Source: Clostridia bacterium
GTDB lineage: Bacteria > Bacillota > Clostridia > Christensenellales > Borkfalkiaceae
Reading direction: 5' to 3'
Assembly (NCBI GenBank): GCA_017504655.1
Contig: JAFVQT010000031.1
Span: forward strand, 1-36,937
Length of the DNA stretch: 36,937 nt
Part shown: piece after piece, positions 35,571 to 36,937 of the stretch
Numbering within the stretch: the stretch's first letter is position 1
How the letters are laid out: every line of letters starts with the position of its first letter
The notes under the pieces: generated by a model
Told to the model about the DNA's origin: nothing
Seen by the model: the letters and a program-made list of their open reading frames with translations, nothing else
Database searches by the model: none
Translations under genes and position numbers: made by a program

Positions 35571-35693
35571 ATGGGAAAAATTTATGAAAAAATAAAAGTC
35601 GAGATTCTTGTTTTTCAAGAAGACGTCGTAAAAACGTCTGCTGGGGCAGATCCATTTGATGACGGTTTCACAGATTTTGGCGAAAATAATTGA
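35571..35693 (+). CDS. 40-residue peptide of unknown function
   Basis: This short frame has a good promoter and an AAGGAG site 9 bases before the ATG. It encodes a basic, amphipathic start (MGKIYEKIKVEILVFQ), a central EDVVKTSAG and an acidic, Gly/Phe-rich tail (DPFDDGFTDFGENN). Short clostridial proteins of similar pattern (a charged start, xDVIxTSxG, an acidic end) are familiar to me as unannotated hypotheticals, but I know no function. There is no signal peptide or transmembrane segment. Its stop codon overlaps the ribosome binding site of the next gene (TGAGGTGG), so the two are coupled. It could be a regulatory peptide, a partner of the secreted protein, or a precursor peptide; none is shown. 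Confidence 0.7.
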   Translation: MGKIYEKIKVEILVFQEDVVKTSAGADPFDDGFTDFGENN

Positions 35694-35701
35694 GGTGGAA
35701 A

Positions 35702-36937
35702 ATGAAAAAAGCATTTAGAAAAGGTTTAATGATTTTATGTCTGGCTTTGACGTTCGTGGTAGCTACCGTTTTTAGTGTTATTACGTTGACAGATAAGCCC
35801 GTAAAGGCAAGCGCAGAATCAAATCTTGGTGCGTTTGACGTAGATTTGAGTATGTCGGTAAGTGAATTGTCAAATAATGGCGTTGTGTCGCAGTATAACA
35901 GCAGTTTTCTTTATTTGGCAATCGAAAACGGCAACTCGATTCCTTACAGTGGTAATTGGGACTTAAAATATACGTCCGTTGGCGATGCGGTAAAAGTAAA
36001 CGGCGTGGCGAAAGAAACCAATCTTATCAAAACGAAAGAAAACGTAGCGGCGTTGGCGTTGTTGGACGGTGCTATCGATTTAGGCTGTACAAACGTCGGA
36101 GATACCTTGACGATTGACGGCGAATTTACCAACGCAACCCATGGATCGTTTACGCTTAACGAGGCTACGTTTATTTTCGACGGCTATACGTGGATGGAAG
36201 CTGGTACGGTAGAATATTCCTTGGATGAGTACACAGGATACATCGAGGGTTATACGCCCGAGACTGGTTTTTACGTAACAATGGAGGCGAATGAGTTGCC
36301 TATCAATGCGTGGACGCGTCCTGTGAAAGATGATGCGTACGTGTTGACGCGCGGCGGCGAAAGCAGCACGTTTAGCGGAAGTATGCAAAAAGCAGACGCA
36401 GGCAGATGGCACGTTGGGTTTAGAAATAACTCCACCGGCGGTTTGCAAGGCGACGCTTTGGAAGGCGACGTCCTTACTTTGGGCGGTTGGTTCTATCATA
36501 CGGAAGACTATACGAACTACACCTTCTTTAAGGTAAAAACAACGCAATATAAATTGGAAAACGGCGCGTGGAAAAATATTACCCCTACGATTGAAATAAA
36601 GCAGAACGGCGAAATCATAGATAGCAATATCGTCTATATTGCGCCGAATACAAAGGTGGATACGATTACGGCAACATCTTCTTCGGGCGACGTTCAAGTT
36701 GCTTATGAGTCGGCTATGCTGTCAAACGGCGCGTTTACTCTTCGCACAGGGGAAAGTATTTCCAACTACCGCGTTACCCATTACGTAGCGCAGGATTTGG
36801 GCGTTCGTTCGGTATATTTCTTACGCGAAACGCTTTTACGCGTAGGTTTCACCGATTTTGTTATGGAAGAAGGAGCGGCTGTACGAACTACGGGCGACGA
36901 AGTTAACGGCTTGCGTTTTTCTGCGGAAATGTCAGAA
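35702..36937 (+). CDS. secreted surface protein, 3' end outside window
   Basis: The frame stays open for 412 codons to the window edge. A clear signal peptide (MKKAFRKGLMILCLALTFVV, likely cut after KASA near residue 38) is followed by a beta-rich ectodomain with no domain I can name. The visible part ends with GAAVRT and GLRFSAEM, a pattern I associate with uncharacterised secreted proteins of gut Clostridia. Codon choice differs from its neighbours: by manual count about half of Ala codons are GCG and about half of Leu codons are TTG, whereas the giants favour GCA/GCT and CTT/TTA. That suggests separate origin. It starts 8 bases after the small peptide gene with GAGGTGG as ribosome binding site. 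Confidence 0.85.
   Translation, partial: MKKAFRKGLMILCLALTFVVATVFSVITLTDKPVKASAESNLGAFDVDLSMSVSELSNNGVVSQYNSSFLYLAIENGNSIPYSGNWDLKYTSVGDAVKVNGVAKETNLIKTKENVAALALLDGAIDLGCTNVGDTLTIDGEFTNATHGSFTLNEATFIFDGYTWMEAGTVEYSLDEYTGYIEGYTPETGFYVTMEANELPINAWTRPVKDDAYVLTRGGESSTFSGSMQKADAGRWHVGFRNNSTGGLQGDALEGDVLTLGGWFYHTEDYTNYTFFKVKTTQYKLENGAWKNITPTIEIKQNGEIIDSNIVYIAPNTKVDTITATSSSGDVQVAYESAMLSNGAFTLRTGESISNYRVTHYVAQDLGVRSVYFLRETLLRVGFTDFVMEEGAAVRTTGDEVNGLRFSAEMSE

Noticed and set aside
36080..36697. A 205-codon minus-strand frame opposite the last secreted protein.
   Set aside because: The plus strand has a promoter, ribosome binding site and signal peptide, while this frame has none of these and is composed like an antisense shadow.

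Overview
The window looks like a chromosomal piece of an uncultured, low-to-moderate GC, Gram-positive gut-type Clostridia (Bacillota). The evidence is the AGGAGG-type ribosome binding sites, TTGACA/TATAAT promoters with 17-bp spacers, the lepA-hemW and dnaE-pfkA gene order, BspA-like surface proteins, and cohesin/dockerin surface proteins. I cannot place it to genus. Codons read normally in the standard bacterial code, and I saw no rRNA, tRNA, CRISPR array, transposase or phage gene.

Left part (1-9118, minus strand): a housekeeping block in transcription order lepA, hemW, dnaE, pfkA and a PPi-type phosphofructokinase, followed by an array of very small hairpins at the window edge. A divergent promoter region (9119-9413) separates it from a plus-strand pair: a glycerophosphodiester phosphodiesterase and a CopA copper ATPase with an extra C-terminal heavy-metal domain. 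That domain has its own internal ribosome binding site and ATG, so it may also be made as a separate CopZ-like chaperone. A two-hairpin terminator closes this block against a convergent BspA-like leucine-rich-repeat lipoprotein.

Middle part (14.6-20.7 kb, plus strand): an EF-G-like GTPase with altered G motifs coupled to a PfkB-type sugar-phosphate kinase, an Lgt-like membrane enzyme, a pair of short CHR (chromate-family) transporter subunits, and a PHP-domain phosphoesterase. Clear terminators follow the kinase and the PHP gene.

Right part (20.9-35.1 kb): the most unusual region. Two giant secreted proteins (1898 and 2163 residues) each end in a cohesin module followed directly by a type I dockerin. 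Between them lie two small lipoproteins that each end in a cohesin. All four carry Cys/His-rich repeat modules, and the giants also carry a shared N-terminal domain, an InlB-type B-repeat and GLUG-like beta-helix regions. No carbohydrate-degrading catalytic domain is visible. My reading is a cellulosome-like but non-enzymatic surface assembly: lipoprotein cohesins as membrane anchors, and giants that can dock on them and on each other. This is inference from domain content and order.

Right edge (35.4-36.9 kb): a promoter, a 40-residue peptide gene and the start of a secreted protein whose codon preference (GCG, TTG, ACG) differs from its neighbours. Throughout the window a short motif, CSTATAAGTYGATTA, recurs seven times in intergenic positions, six of them downstream of stop codons in the same orientation. 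It is not explained by any gene.
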